From: JBDSRX01 sp047445235
GTDB lineage: Bacteria; Patescibacteriota; Dojkabacteria; J137
Direction: 5' to 3'
Length of the DNA: 45,334 bases
Assembly: GCA_047445235.1 (NCBI GenBank)
Contig: JBLGEO010000019.1
Coordinates: 1-45,334 of the forward strand
The notes beneath the pieces are model-generated. The model was not told the DNA's origin. It saw nothing but the letters and a program-made list of their open reading frames with translations, and made no database searches. Both the position numbers and the translations under genes were made by a program. Shown in pieces: positions 31,717-40,806 of this stretch. Within the stretch, counting starts at the first letter, position 1. Every line of letters starts with the position of its first letter.

Positions 31717-34086
31717 ATGCAATTGCCAAAGATTAAAAAGCCAAGTTTTAAGAAACCAGATTTCTCTAAATTAAAGTCAAAATTCAAAAAACCAGACATG
31801 ACAGAAGCTAAAAACTTCATGGCTGTAAATTCTAAAGGAAACTTAAGACTTTCACTTGTTTTAGCAAGAAAAGAACTTTCAAACTATTTCTCAACACCAA
31901 TTTCTTACATTATTCTGACTTTGTTTGTTGTAGTTGTAGCAATAATACTATTCGCAGCATTCAACTTCCTAAAGTTTGGAACAGCAGATTTAGGTCAATT
32001 ATTTACTGCAATAAGTTTCGCATTTATTATCATAATCCCCGCACTCACAATGGGAGCAATCTCAAGAGAGAAGCAAAGCGGCACAATAGAGTTTCTTTTA
32101 ACACAGCCAATTACTGAGTTTCAGTTACTAATTGGAAAGTTCTTAGCATATGCATTCTTAGTTTTGATAATGCTTTTGTTAACACTTCCATTAAGCTTGA
32201 TGATTAACCTAACTTCCACATTAGATTTTGGGCAAGCAGCAATGCAATACATTGGTGGACTTATCTTAGGATTATGCTTTGTATCTATTGGAATTGCTGT
32301 ATCGTCATTCTTTAAAAATGAAATCGCTTCTTTATTAACATCACTATTCATCTCAGTTCTATTTATTATTACAGGAACACAGTTCTTTAACTTATTCCCA
32401 ATTGAATTTCAATCACTAATAAACAAGTTCAGTCTATTAACTCACTTCCAATCAATCTCTAGAGGTGTGTTCGATATTCGAGATATTTTATACTTCTTGG
32501 CATTTATAATCGTATTCTTAAGCATTGCATACTACAAATTAGTAAGTGAAAAATACCCTTCAAAAGATAGGTATTTAGATTACTCGAGAACATTCTTAGC
32601 AGTAATTTTAGTAATTACTCTTCTAATTGGATATTTTGGACAGTTAATCCCAGGAAGAATTGATGCAACATCTAATCAAAGATATACGTTATCTTCTGCT
32701 ACAGTTGATCTTCTAGGAAAGCTTGACAAAGATTTTAATATAACACTTTACTCATCTGGAAACTTACCACAAGACTTTCAGCCAATTCTTAGAGATGTAG
32801 AAGATATTTTAAGAGACTATAACTTTGCATCAAAAGGTAAAGTAGTAGTTACAGTTAAAGATCCTTCTGCAGATAATGTTGCAAAAGATGAAGCAACTAC
32901 AGCAGGAATTAAGGAAAATATCTTTGCAGTTAATAATAACGACTCAAGCCAACAAGTTGCTGGATACTTCGGGCTAACCTTCCAATACGGAGACAACAAA
33001 GATTTCTTAAACTTAAGTTCTAGTGTAACAAGTCAATTAGAATTCCAATTAACAAAGAAAGTTAAAAAAGTGTCTGGAATAGATAGATCTAAAATTGCAT
33101 TCATTAGTAATAATGTAAAACAGGCAAGAACAACAACTTACACTCAATTTAACGGCGATGTAAGTGAATTATTCGATGTATCAGACTTAACTATAGATGC
33201 AACAACAAAGGAGATTCCTACAGATATTAAAGCAGTTGTTTTGCCTGGTCCAAATACAAAGTTTGATGATAATGCAATAAAGGTTCTAAAAAACTACTTC
33301 GCGAACGGTGGTTCAATATTCTTATTAACAGATCCAATTGATGTAGATCCTACAGGTCAGCCACAAAAAGTTGCTGATAGCTTAGCTACATTATTTGACG
33401 ACTCTGGAGTTAAAGTGGACGAAAATATTGTTTACGACTTAAGTAGTAATAATCAAATTCAAGCAGGATCTGGAGGATTTCCATTAATTATTAACTATCC
33501 GTTCTGGATAATCGCAAAACCAACTCAAGATGGAGCAAATGTAAATAAGGGAGTTGATACAGTTACAGAACTTTGGGGAGCATCAGTAAATATTGATCCA
33601 GTAAAAGTAGGAAAAAATAAAGTGAGCAGTTTGTTCGAGACATCAGCCCAATCAAATGTACAGCTACTTCCTAACGTTTCTATTCAAGTAGATCAAAAGT
33701 TTACAGCTAAAGATGATGATGGAAAAAGAACAATTGCAGCATCAATTGAAAACGAGAAAGGTGGAAGAGCAATAGTTGTAGGAGATTCGGATTTACTAAG
33801 TGATGATGTTTTAAGCGCATTAAATGGCAGACCAGGTTCCCAAGACTCACTTACAGTTGCATTTGGAATTTCTAGTATTGAATGGCTAACAAAAGATGCA
33901 GCACTATCTTCAATAAAAGTTAAAGATAGAATAGCAAGCGCATTAAATGCAGATGCAGAAAAAACTGCGCTAATTGTTGGAGTTGGAATTGTATTCCCAA
34001 TAGTATTATTTGTAAGTATTGGAGGATTTAGATTCTATATGAGAAAGAAGGAATCGGAGAATATTTATGAGTACGATGAAGATTAA
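31717..34086 (+). CDS. Fused GldF-GldG-type ABC-2 permease, 789 aa
   Basis: The first about 40 residues are a Lys/Pro/Phe repeat (KKPSFKKPDF, KFKKPDM). An ABC-2 permease follows with about six helices up to residue 310, containing ALTMGAISREKQSGTIEFLLTQPIT, the usual ABC-2 loop. A large outward GldG-like domain (about 320-740) starts after RYTLSSATVDLLGKLDKDFNITLY and includes DVEDILRDYN and GGSIFLLTDPIDVD, and a last helix (about 752-772) precedes a charged tail. GldF and GldG are separate genes in Bacteroidetes; fusion occurs in other groups. Together with the ATPase at 30177 it forms a complete exporter. Confidence 0.85.
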   Translation: MQLPKIKKPSFKKPDFSKLKSKFKKPDMTEAKNFMAVNSKGNLRLSLVLARKELSNYFSTPISYIILTLFVVVVAIILFAAFNFLKFGTADLGQLFTAISFAFIIIIPALTMGAISREKQSGTIEFLLTQPITEFQLLIGKFLAYAFLVLIMLLLTLPLSLMINLTSTLDFGQAAMQYIGGLILGLCFVSIGIAVSSFFKNEIASLLTSLFISVLFIITGTQFFNLFPIEFQSLINKFSLLTHFQSISRGVFDIRDILYFLAFIIVFLSIAYYKLVSEKYPSKDRYLDYSRTFLAVILVITLLIGYFGQLIPGRIDATSNQRYTLSSATVDLLGKLDKDFNITLYSSGNLPQDFQPILRDVEDILRDYNFASKGKVVVTVKDPSADNVAKDEATTAGIKENIFAVNNNDSSQQVAGYFGLTFQYGDNKDFLNLSSSVTSQLEFQLTKKVKKVSGIDRSKIAFISNNVKQARTTTYTQFNGDVSELFDVSDLTIDATTKEIPTDIKAVVLPGPNTKFDDNAIKVLKNYFANGGSIFLLTDPIDVDPTGQPQKVADSLATLFDDSGVKVDENIVYDLSSNNQIQAGSGGFPLIINYPFWIIAKPTQDGANVNKGVDTVTELWGASVNIDPVKVGKNKVSSLFETSAQSNVQLLPNVSIQVDQKFTAKDDDGKRTIAASIENEKGGRAIVVGDSDLLSDDVLSALNGRPGSQDSLTVAFGISSIEWLTKDAALSSIKVKDRIASALNADAEKTALIVGVGIVFPIVLFVSIGGFRFYMRKKESENIYEYDED

Positions 34087-34255
34087 TCAAGAACTTTACC
34101 ACCTCAACTAATCTTGTAGCCCTCCTTTACTGGAGGGTTACTATTCTCTCTGGAGTGGCAGTTGATCAGTTACTGGTTGTGTGTTTCGGGTTGCGAGTTG
34201 AATCTCAACTATTATTCAACCTGTAACCCGTAACCCGTAACCGTAACCGTAACTA
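34087..34255. repeat. Convergent-gap palindromic repeat, copy B
   Basis: Gap between the exporter operon and murG (convergent). It has ACTTTACCACCT (34093-34104) and GAGTGGCAGT (34153-34162), as in copy A. It also holds a hairpin CCCTCC/GGAGGG (34120-34125/34132-34137) that may terminate the exporter transcript, and an imperfect palindrome with arms 34187-34203 and 34214-34230 (14 of 17 positions pair), followed by tandem CCGTAA units up to the murG stop. Confidence 0.75.
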
Positions 34256-35425
34256 TTAACTCATAACTCCCTCAATAACATCCACAACTTTTTGAGGAGC
34301 ATCAAGAATTATCTTAGAACTCGCAACTTCTATACATTCGTCAATACTTCTACCATTGAATCCTTTTCCAGTCTTAATCTGATTAAGCGAAAGGAGAATT
34401 GTTTGATAAATTTGTTTAGAAGTAAGGTTGTCTTTTTGAATGATTATAAAGCCTAGGCCAGTTTCTTCAAGAATCCTTGCGTTCTTTGTCTGTTCATCTC
34501 CTGAAGTCCAAGGAATAGGCATTAGAATTGATAATTTGCCTAATGCTAGGAGCTCAGTGATAGTATTTGCACCAGATCTTGAAAATATGACATCTGCTTT
34601 GTTAAAAACAGCACCAATTTCGTTTGATTTAACATAATCTACTGGAACATACCTTATTGAAATATCTCCAGGAAGTTCCTTTTTCATTTCTATAGCTTTC
34701 TGGTAATCATTTGTAGCTGTAGAGTTGCCAGTCTGATGAATAATATTACATTCCTGTAATAAGTTTGGAAGATACTCAAAAACTCTTTTGTTAATTTCAT
34801 GAGCTCCTTGGTTGCCACCCGTAATATACAAAGTAGGTTTTTTGGGATCTAGATCTTTAATTAAGTCAGTCGATTCAATTTTAAAAACCTCCCTTCTAAT
34901 CGGGTTTCCAGTGAGAACTGTTTTGTTAGAAGGGAAAAATTGTTTAGAACTTTCCCAAGATATACAAACCTTATTTGCAAATTTACTAATTATCTTATTT
35001 GCTAAACCAGTAACAATAGTCTGCTCGTGGGTAATAATCTTAATTCTTAAAACCCAAGCGATAATCACAACTGGAACGGCTAGGTACCCGCCGAAGGATA
35101 CAACTATTGCGGGTCTGTTTCTTAGTAAGATTAGCTTAGACTGAATAAAACCGTAGAATATCATCAAGATACTGAGTACTGATGGTAAGAAATTCTGTAA
35201 TGTCCATTTTCTATTTAGTTTTCCTGTTTTTAAATCTATAAATTTAATTCCTGCCTCTTCCACAAGTTTAAATTCCGGAGATACCTCTGTATTCCCCTGC
35301 TGATTATATTTATGCCCAACCCATAGAAAATTTGTATAGCCTCTTTTCTTAAGTTCAGAAATAACTGCTAATGCTGGAGTTGCATGGCCTCCTGTGAAAA
35401 GAATTAAATTAGATTTTTTAGACAT
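34256..35425 (-). CDS. murG: MurG, lipid II-forming GlcNAc transferase
   Basis: GT28 enzyme that adds GlcNAc to undecaprenyl-diphospho-MurNAc-pentapeptide at the inner face of the membrane. Visible motifs are FTGGHATPALAVISEL (glycine loop, shorter than the common GGTGGH), VVSFGGYLAVP, THEQTIVTGLANK, TGNPIRREV, ITGGNQGAHEIN and FSRSGANTITELLALG (nucleotide-sugar binding). At 389 residues it is slightly longer than typical, partly through a hydrophobic stretch at about 82-100. It is transcribed alone and not within the mraZ cluster. Confidence 0.9.
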   Translation of the reverse strand: MSKKSNLILFTGGHATPALAVISELKKRGYTNFLWVGHKYNQQGNTEVSPEFKLVEEAGIKFIDLKTGKLNRKWTLQNFLPSVLSILMIFYGFIQSKLILLRNRPAIVVSFGGYLAVPVVIIAWVLRIKIITHEQTIVTGLANKIISKFANKVCISWESSKQFFPSNKTVLTGNPIRREVFKIESTDLIKDLDPKKPTLYITGGNQGAHEINKRVFEYLPNLLQECNIIHQTGNSTATNDYQKAIEMKKELPGDISIRYVPVDYVKSNEIGAVFNKADVIFSRSGANTITELLALGKLSILMPIPWTSGDEQTKNARILEETGLGFIIIQKDNLTSKQIYQTILLSLNQIKTGKGFNGRSIDECIEVASSKIILDAPQKVVDVIEGVMS

Positions 35426-35476
35426 AATATTTTATTAAAATACGACTAATTCTATCACAAAAAGTGCTGAAATTAC

Positions 35477-35505
35477 TTGACATGGAATTGCGAAAAATCT
35501 AATAT
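35477..35505 (+). promoter_or_regulatory. Promoter for the CpD protein and fibre-like protein
   Basis: Consensus -35 TTGACA (35477-35482), 17-bp spacer, -10 TAATAT (35500-35505), 24 bases before the ATG at 35530. The best -35 in the window. Confidence 0.75.
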
Positions 35506-35529
35506 GGAATGTAATAGTAATAATGCACA

Positions 35530-36861
35530 ATGACTATAAAAAGCCGAAGAAAAAACTTCATATCACTTATATCGCTTGCGATCCTTATAGCGCTATTTAT
35601 ATTCTCCCCGATTGCTCTAAATGCACAAGTTAACATTAACAGTAGTAATGGTGGTTCTAAATCTCAGTTCTACGAATTGACAGACTCTGCAATAAGTTTT
35701 GATGAGCCAGCTCCTGCTACAGGTCAGCAAGTTAATAACGATTTTTTAAATATCTTTACTACACAAACTGTAGACTCAAATGGAAATGTAATCTATAAAA
35801 CAGTGTTTGATTCAATTTCTGAAACTATACAAGATAGTCCAATAATCCCAGACTTTATAAAAAAGTTTATAGCTAATAATAGTGTTCCAACAACCGTATC
35901 ATTCGGAGTTTTCTTAGCACTATTGCCTTTGTTAATCTCATTTCTTCCATTACTACTTGCACCACAGTTATTATTAGTTCTTTTAGCCTCTATTTTTGGA
36001 GAGAGGAAGAATGTTTTAGGTATTGTTTATGATGTTAGATCAACAAAACCAATACCATTCGTAGTTGTAAGGGTTTTTAAGGCAGGAAGTACACAACTTA
36101 TTGTTCAAAAAATTACAGATTTGCAAGGAAGATATGGGTTTGTTTTATCTGAAGGAAAATACAGAGTTTCTGTTCAACAGAGTGGATACGAATCATTTCA
36201 GAAAGATATTGAAATCACTCAAGATGTTGATTTATTCGCCGAAGACATTCCACTTGGAGCAGGCAAGAATATGAATTTTTTCCAAAAAGTTAGTATTTGG
36301 TACAGAAACCTTAGAGATTTCTTACTTAAATATTCAATTTGGTTATCAATAGTTGGTTTTTTATTTTCATTTATAGCTTTCTACTTAAGAAGATCAACAC
36401 TAGACTTAATTCTATTAGTACTTTACTCATTAATTTTAGGATTCTACTTCTTAGTCAGAGTTAAAAACTCAAGAAGAAGATGGGGAATTGTTAAAGATAG
36501 TATTACAGGTCTAGCAATTTCTGGAGCATTTGTAAGAATATTCGATAAAAAAAACAGTTTATCAGACACGCAGATAACAGATGATAGCGGTAGATACAGT
36601 TTTTATGTAGACCCTGGTGAATACTCTTTATATGCACAAGCATATGGTTATAGATTCCCATCTGATAAGCAATCAACTGAAGTTAAATCTGTGAATACTG
36701 CAAAACTATTAGGGTTCAAAGGTGATAAACCTCAATGGGTAGATAAACAAATATTTGTAGACTCAGATAAACATAGCTCAACACCTGCACCTGCATTTAA
36801 TGTAACTAATACAAAAGTATTGCCGTATAAATCAGAAAATTTAAATAGTCCTTTTAATTAA
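35530..36861 (+). CDS. Membrane protein with two CpD (carboxypeptidase regulatory-like) domains
   Basis: 443 residues. A signal peptide (about 1-34, ending ALNAQ) and a polar stretch precede a very hydrophobic segment (about 118-153). A CpD domain follows (about 158-240; VLGIVYDVRSTKPIPFVVVRVF... GRYGFVLSEGKYRVSVQQSGY), then two or three helices (about 271-318), then a second CpD domain (about 322-400; GIVKDSITGLAISGAFVRIF... GRYSFYVDPGEYSLYAQAYGY). The same domain type ends the PrgI fusion at 4699. The next gene starts 15 bases later and is probably co-expressed. The domains are beta-sandwiches with no catalytic residues; an envelope scaffold role is inference. Confidence 0.78.
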   Translation: MTIKSRRKNFISLISLAILIALFIFSPIALNAQVNINSSNGGSKSQFYELTDSAISFDEPAPATGQQVNNDFLNIFTTQTVDSNGNVIYKTVFDSISETIQDSPIIPDFIKKFIANNSVPTTVSFGVFLALLPLLISFLPLLLAPQLLLVLLASIFGERKNVLGIVYDVRSTKPIPFVVVRVFKAGSTQLIVQKITDLQGRYGFVLSEGKYRVSVQQSGYESFQKDIEITQDVDLFAEDIPLGAGKNMNFFQKVSIWYRNLRDFLLKYSIWLSIVGFLFSFIAFYLRRSTLDLILLVLYSLILGFYFLVRVKNSRRRWGIVKDSITGLAISGAFVRIFDKKNSLSDTQITDDSGRYSFYVDPGEYSLYAQAYGYRFPSDKQSTEVKSVNTAKLLGFKGDKPQWVDKQIFVDSDKHSSTPAPAFNVTNTKVLPYKSENLNSPFN

Positions 36862-36876
36862 TCATACTAATTGCAA

Positions 36877-39800
36877 ATGAATAAGATACTTTCAAAAAAC
36901 ACAAGAATGCTGCTAGCAATAGTATTAACTATGTTTCTTACAGTTAACATTAAATTAACTGCACAGACAAAGAACACTATAGAGTATAAAACTTCTATAA
37001 TAGACCAAAATCAAAAACCAATGCCAGACGGAAATTACAATTTCAGATTTGCAATTTATAATTCTGCAAATGGTGGATCTGCATTATGGAGTGAGGACAG
37101 GTTTGGTGTCCAAGTAAGAAGGGCAGCGATTAGTATAGACTTAGGAAGTATAAATCCGTTCCCACAAAATCTTTTCAAAAATACATCACTCTACCTACAG
37201 GTTTGTATGGATGCAAATTTAGCTGGTGGAGATGGAAGTGGAGAATGTGCAGGAGCATTTGAAGAAAATTTCAAACCAAGGAAAGTAGTTACAGGTGTAC
37301 CATGGGCATTTAATGCAACATCGCTAGGACCAGTAAATACTAACACAGGAGAAACAGCGTATAATCTAGAAACATTTGGTAGTGATAGTACTCTTTTAAA
37401 CTTAAGTTTTAACGATATATCAAAATTTTCAGTTAATTCAACAGGAACAGTTAAATTGACAACTGACTCTGATATTTTCTTTGGAGATACAATATCATTA
37501 AGAAATTCTGATTCTCCAGAAACTGCAGGAGCAAATATGGTTGGAGTATCTACTGTTGGTTTACAAAATCTTACTGGAAATAACCTACAGACTGTACTAA
37601 CAAACTTAGATCCATTATTAAGATGGAAAGCAAATGGAGCATCAGTGTTTTATAACGGAGGAAATGTTGGAATTGGAACAAACGGCCCGGCCTATGCTTT
37701 AGATGTTGTAGGTACAGGTAATTTCTCAAATGGAATTATTGTAGGAGGTAATACAAATGCAGTAGCTGGTGGGATTAGATTTAATGGTGGAAATTTTGAA
37801 GGTTTTAATGGAGTTGTTTGGGCACCTTTGGGCGGAGGCTCATCTGCCACTACTGATAATGGAGCAGGTTTAACTTATGTTACAAATACAACTAACTCAT
37901 TTGCAATTGGTGGAGCAACTGCAACTGCACCTTTCTCATTTGATCCTATAGCAGGTGCTTTAATTAGGAGAAATACAACAATTAGAAACGACCCGGCTAC
38001 TATAATGCCAAACTTACTAACGTTAGACTCTTCTGGTGCATTTGCACAAGTTGGAGGTAATAAGAATGGAATTACAGGTACTTTTGCCTATACACCAAAC
38101 GCCGGTGATGGAACTCAAATTTATAATACTCAAGAATCAGTCTTAGTAATTAATGCAGGTGATGGTACAGATATTGATAGAGCTAGAGGTTTTAGAACAA
38201 CGATTGTAAATAACTCTAGTGGATTAGTAGGAGGTGCTTTCAATTTCTCAGGAATAAATACTAACAACGCTACTGAACAATTTCAAACAGGATTAAATGC
38301 AACACTTCAAAATAACGGAACTATTACAGGACAAATGTCTGCAGTTACTGGAAATTCCAATAACTCTGGAGACTCTGGTTTCTTTACAGTAGGTGTTTCA
38401 GGTACCACTACAAACAACGTAGGAGGAACAACGGATCAACTAGCTGGTGGATATTTTCAAACAACGAATAATGGAACAACCGACTTTCAATATGCAAGTA
38501 GAAGTATAGTTAATAATAATGGAGTTATCAATATTGCTTTAGAGGGGACATTAAATGGAGTAGATAATGACGGATCGGCTCCAGTAATGTATGGATTTAA
38601 AACAAGTGCTTCAAATAACGCACCAGGAATAATAGGAAGTGATACTTTTGGAATACATAATGACGCAGATAATGCTGGAACTGTAGGAGCATTGAAGGCA
38701 ACTTATAATATTGCAGCAAACGGTAACATTGTTGGTGGTGACCTTACAGGAATAGAAAATCATTCTGTAAACAATGGAAATGTAGGCGCTAATCAAAGAG
38801 GTATAGAAAATGATATTAATAATGGCGGGAGTGTTTCAGGCAACTTGATAGGATATGATGCTAACGTTTTCAATGGCGGTACAGTAGGTGGAGATCTAAT
38901 TGGGCTTTATTCAGCTGTAACATCATCTGGTACCCAGGGTAATAAGTATGGATTGCTTTCAACTGACGGTACTACTATTGTTCATTTAAATTCAAACGAT
39001 ACTTATGCAATTGATACTACAGGTGGAGCAGTAAAATTTAGTAATCAAGCAATAGTGGGAAATAGCATTGGTGCAGATGAAGCTGGAGCAATTAGATTTA
39101 ACGGAGCGACTTTTCAAGGATTTGACGGAGCAATATGGAACTCTTTAGGAGGAAGTGGCTTTAGTCAATGGGGTAATAATGGTGCAGATATTTTCTTTGA
39201 TACCGGAAATGTTGGAATTGGAACAAATGCTCCAGATCCAGCAGCAATGCTAGATGTTAATGGAAGAGCTAGAATAGTTGATGGGCTAGGAATAGGCCAA
39301 CTAAATGATTTTGCTTATCTTCTAGAAGTAAATGGAGCAGCTCAATTTGCAAATGAAATTGTAGTCGGAAACAGTTTAGCAGATGTAACTGGTGGGATTA
39401 GATTTAACGGGACTGATTTCCAAGGTTACGATGGAGTTTCTTGGAATAATCTTGGTGCAGGTGGAGGTTCGAGCCAATGGTTAAATAATGGTGCAGATAT
39501 TTATTTTGATACAGGCTCTGTAGGTATTGGTTCAACATCAAGTGGTAACTTTGCACTAGAGGTAACAGGACAAATTTACTCAACAAACGGTATTGTTACA
39601 GACGGTCAAGTAGCAATTGGCACAACCATAGGAGCATATACTTTTGAAGTGAATGGTAGTTCTAATATTAGTGGTGAGGCAACGTTTGGTAATAGCGTTG
39701 GAATTCAAAGTGCTCCAGATCCAGCATATGGATTAACAGTATCGGGGTTTACCCATCTAACTACTGATACAAGAATAGATTCTGCATTAACTATTGGAGT

Positions 39801-40440
39801 GGGAGCAGATCCAGGAGGACTTTATACTCTAGAAGTAACTGGTCAATCATTATTTAATGATAATATTGGGATTAATACAGCACCAGATAACTTATTTGCC
39901 TTAAACATTTTGGGAGATGTAAATGTTAACGGAACTATATATGTTCAAAACGGAGCTCTTTGCGTGGATGGTGGAACAGGATGTCCAGCATTATCACCAG
40001 GAGGAATTTATGGAGACTTAGCTTATGAAGAGTTTGATGTTGCTGAGAATATCTTAGCAAATGCAGACGTAGAAGCTGGGGACATTGTCAGCGGATTGAA
40101 TGGACAGCAGGAAGTTGTTAGAAAAACAGAAATTGCAAATGAGTCGACAATGTTAGGAGTTATTTCTACAAACCCTGGCTCTCTTGGAGGATTTAACTTA
40201 AAACCTCGAGATGGATTTAAGGTATTGCCATTTGTATTAAGTGGTAGAGTACCGGTAAAGGTTTCAACTGAAAATGGCAGAATCAATGTTGGAGATGCTA
40301 TTACAAGCTCGTCAGTACCAGGAGTAGGAATGAAGGCTACTGACTCTAAAGTAAAGATCTTAGGTTATGCGATGCAAACTTATGATGCAGCTGGTGTTGG
40401 AGAGATTATTGTAATATTCCAACCAGGGTACTTACCATAA
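36877..40440 (+). CDS. Fibre-like secreted protein with repeated GNVGIGT modules, 1187-1188 aa
   Basis: I use the ATG at 36877; a TTG two codons earlier is possible. A signal peptide (about 1-32) leads into a domain with YNFRFAIYNSANGGSALWSED and GVPWAFNATS. A module, GGIRFNG-x-FQGYDGVxWxxLG then NNGADIYFDTGNVGIGT, recurs (IRFNG at about 298, 737 and 839; VGIGT-type at about 262, 777 and 880). Between them lies a long Asn/Gly-rich stretch (about 400-690) with repeats like GNVGANQRGIENDINNGG that suggests a beta-helix. The C-terminal about 140 residues (from EEFDVAENI) resemble the end domain of tail-fibre-like proteins. Likely an adhesive surface fibre; the partner is unknown. Confidence 0.75.
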   Translation: MNKILSKNTRMLLAIVLTMFLTVNIKLTAQTKNTIEYKTSIIDQNQKPMPDGNYNFRFAIYNSANGGSALWSEDRFGVQVRRAAISIDLGSINPFPQNLFKNTSLYLQVCMDANLAGGDGSGECAGAFEENFKPRKVVTGVPWAFNATSLGPVNTNTGETAYNLETFGSDSTLLNLSFNDISKFSVNSTGTVKLTTDSDIFFGDTISLRNSDSPETAGANMVGVSTVGLQNLTGNNLQTVLTNLDPLLRWKANGASVFYNGGNVGIGTNGPAYALDVVGTGNFSNGIIVGGNTNAVAGGIRFNGGNFEGFNGVVWAPLGGGSSATTDNGAGLTYVTNTTNSFAIGGATATAPFSFDPIAGALIRRNTTIRNDPATIMPNLLTLDSSGAFAQVGGNKNGITGTFAYTPNAGDGTQIYNTQESVLVINAGDGTDIDRARGFRTTIVNNSSGLVGGAFNFSGINTNNATEQFQTGLNATLQNNGTITGQMSAVTGNSNNSGDSGFFTVGVSGTTTNNVGGTTDQLAGGYFQTTNNGTTDFQYASRSIVNNNGVINIALEGTLNGVDNDGSAPVMYGFKTSASNNAPGIIGSDTFGIHNDADNAGTVGALKATYNIAANGNIVGGDLTGIENHSVNNGNVGANQRGIENDINNGGSVSGNLIGYDANVFNGGTVGGDLIGLYSAVTSSGTQGNKYGLLSTDGTTIVHLNSNDTYAIDTTGGAVKFSNQAIVGNSIGADEAGAIRFNGATFQGFDGAIWNSLGGSGFSQWGNNGADIFFDTGNVGIGTNAPDPAAMLDVNGRARIVDGLGIGQLNDFAYLLEVNGAAQFANEIVVGNSLADVTGGIRFNGTDFQGYDGVSWNNLGAGGGSSQWLNNGADIYFDTGSVGIGSTSSGNFALEVTGQIYSTNGIVTDGQVAIGTTIGAYTFEVNGSSNISGEATFGNSVGIQSAPDPAYGLTVSGFTHLTTDTRIDSALTIGVGADPGGLYTLEVTGQSLFNDNIGINTAPDNLFALNILGDVNVNGTIYVQNGALCVDGGTGCPALSPGGIYGDLAYEEFDVAENILANADVEAGDIVSGLNGQQEVVRKTEIANESTMLGVISTNPGSLGGFNLKPRDGFKVLPFVLSGRVPVKVSTENGRINVGDAITSSSVPGVGMKATDSKVKILGYAMQTYDAAGVGEIIVIFQPGYLP

Positions 40441-40806
40441 TAGTTTAGAGTTACGAGTTGTGGGTTACTAGTTTAATAAAATTAAGAGAGTCCGCCTAGG
40501 TGGACTCTTTCTTTATGGTGTTATTTGATCCTAAGTCAGCATTATACAAGGCTGTGTCACAGCCTATTCATAATCCCTGAGTACTTCGGCAAGCTCAGTA
40601 TAAACTCCGTCGAGGGATCTCTCACAGCAGAGTGATTCCTCCGCTCATTTCATCCTGCTATTGCGGGACTTATTCGGTCGAAATGATCAAAGTATTCAAC
40701 CCTTAACCCGCAACCCGTAACTTCTATTCCTGCCAGGTATTCAGAGTAATGTAACTTATCATGTGATTAAGTGCCAGACGAAGACTATTGGTGGTAATGT
40801 ACAGAA
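40441..40806. repeat. Convergent gap with palindromic repeat copy C and a REP-like hairpin cluster
   Basis: 366 bases without a gene. The outer arms (about 40448-40474 and 40692-40723) carry the GAGTTACGAGTTG/CAACCCGTAAC units of the repeat family. Between them lie a terminator (40487-40508), a perfect GGCTGTG/CACAGCC palindrome (40550-40564), ATCCCT/AGGGAT (40573-40578/40613-40618) enclosing CTGAG/CTCAG, CCTGC/GCGGG, and TCATTTC/GAAATGA (40645-40651/40680-40686). This central part is visibly richer in G+C than its surroundings. Confidence 0.7.
40487..40514 (+). terminator. Intrinsic terminator after the fibre-like gene
   Basis: Stem AGAGTCCGC (40487-40495) with GTGGACTCT (40500-40508; one G-U pair), short CCTAG-type loop, then TTCTTTAT. 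Confidence 0.8.
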
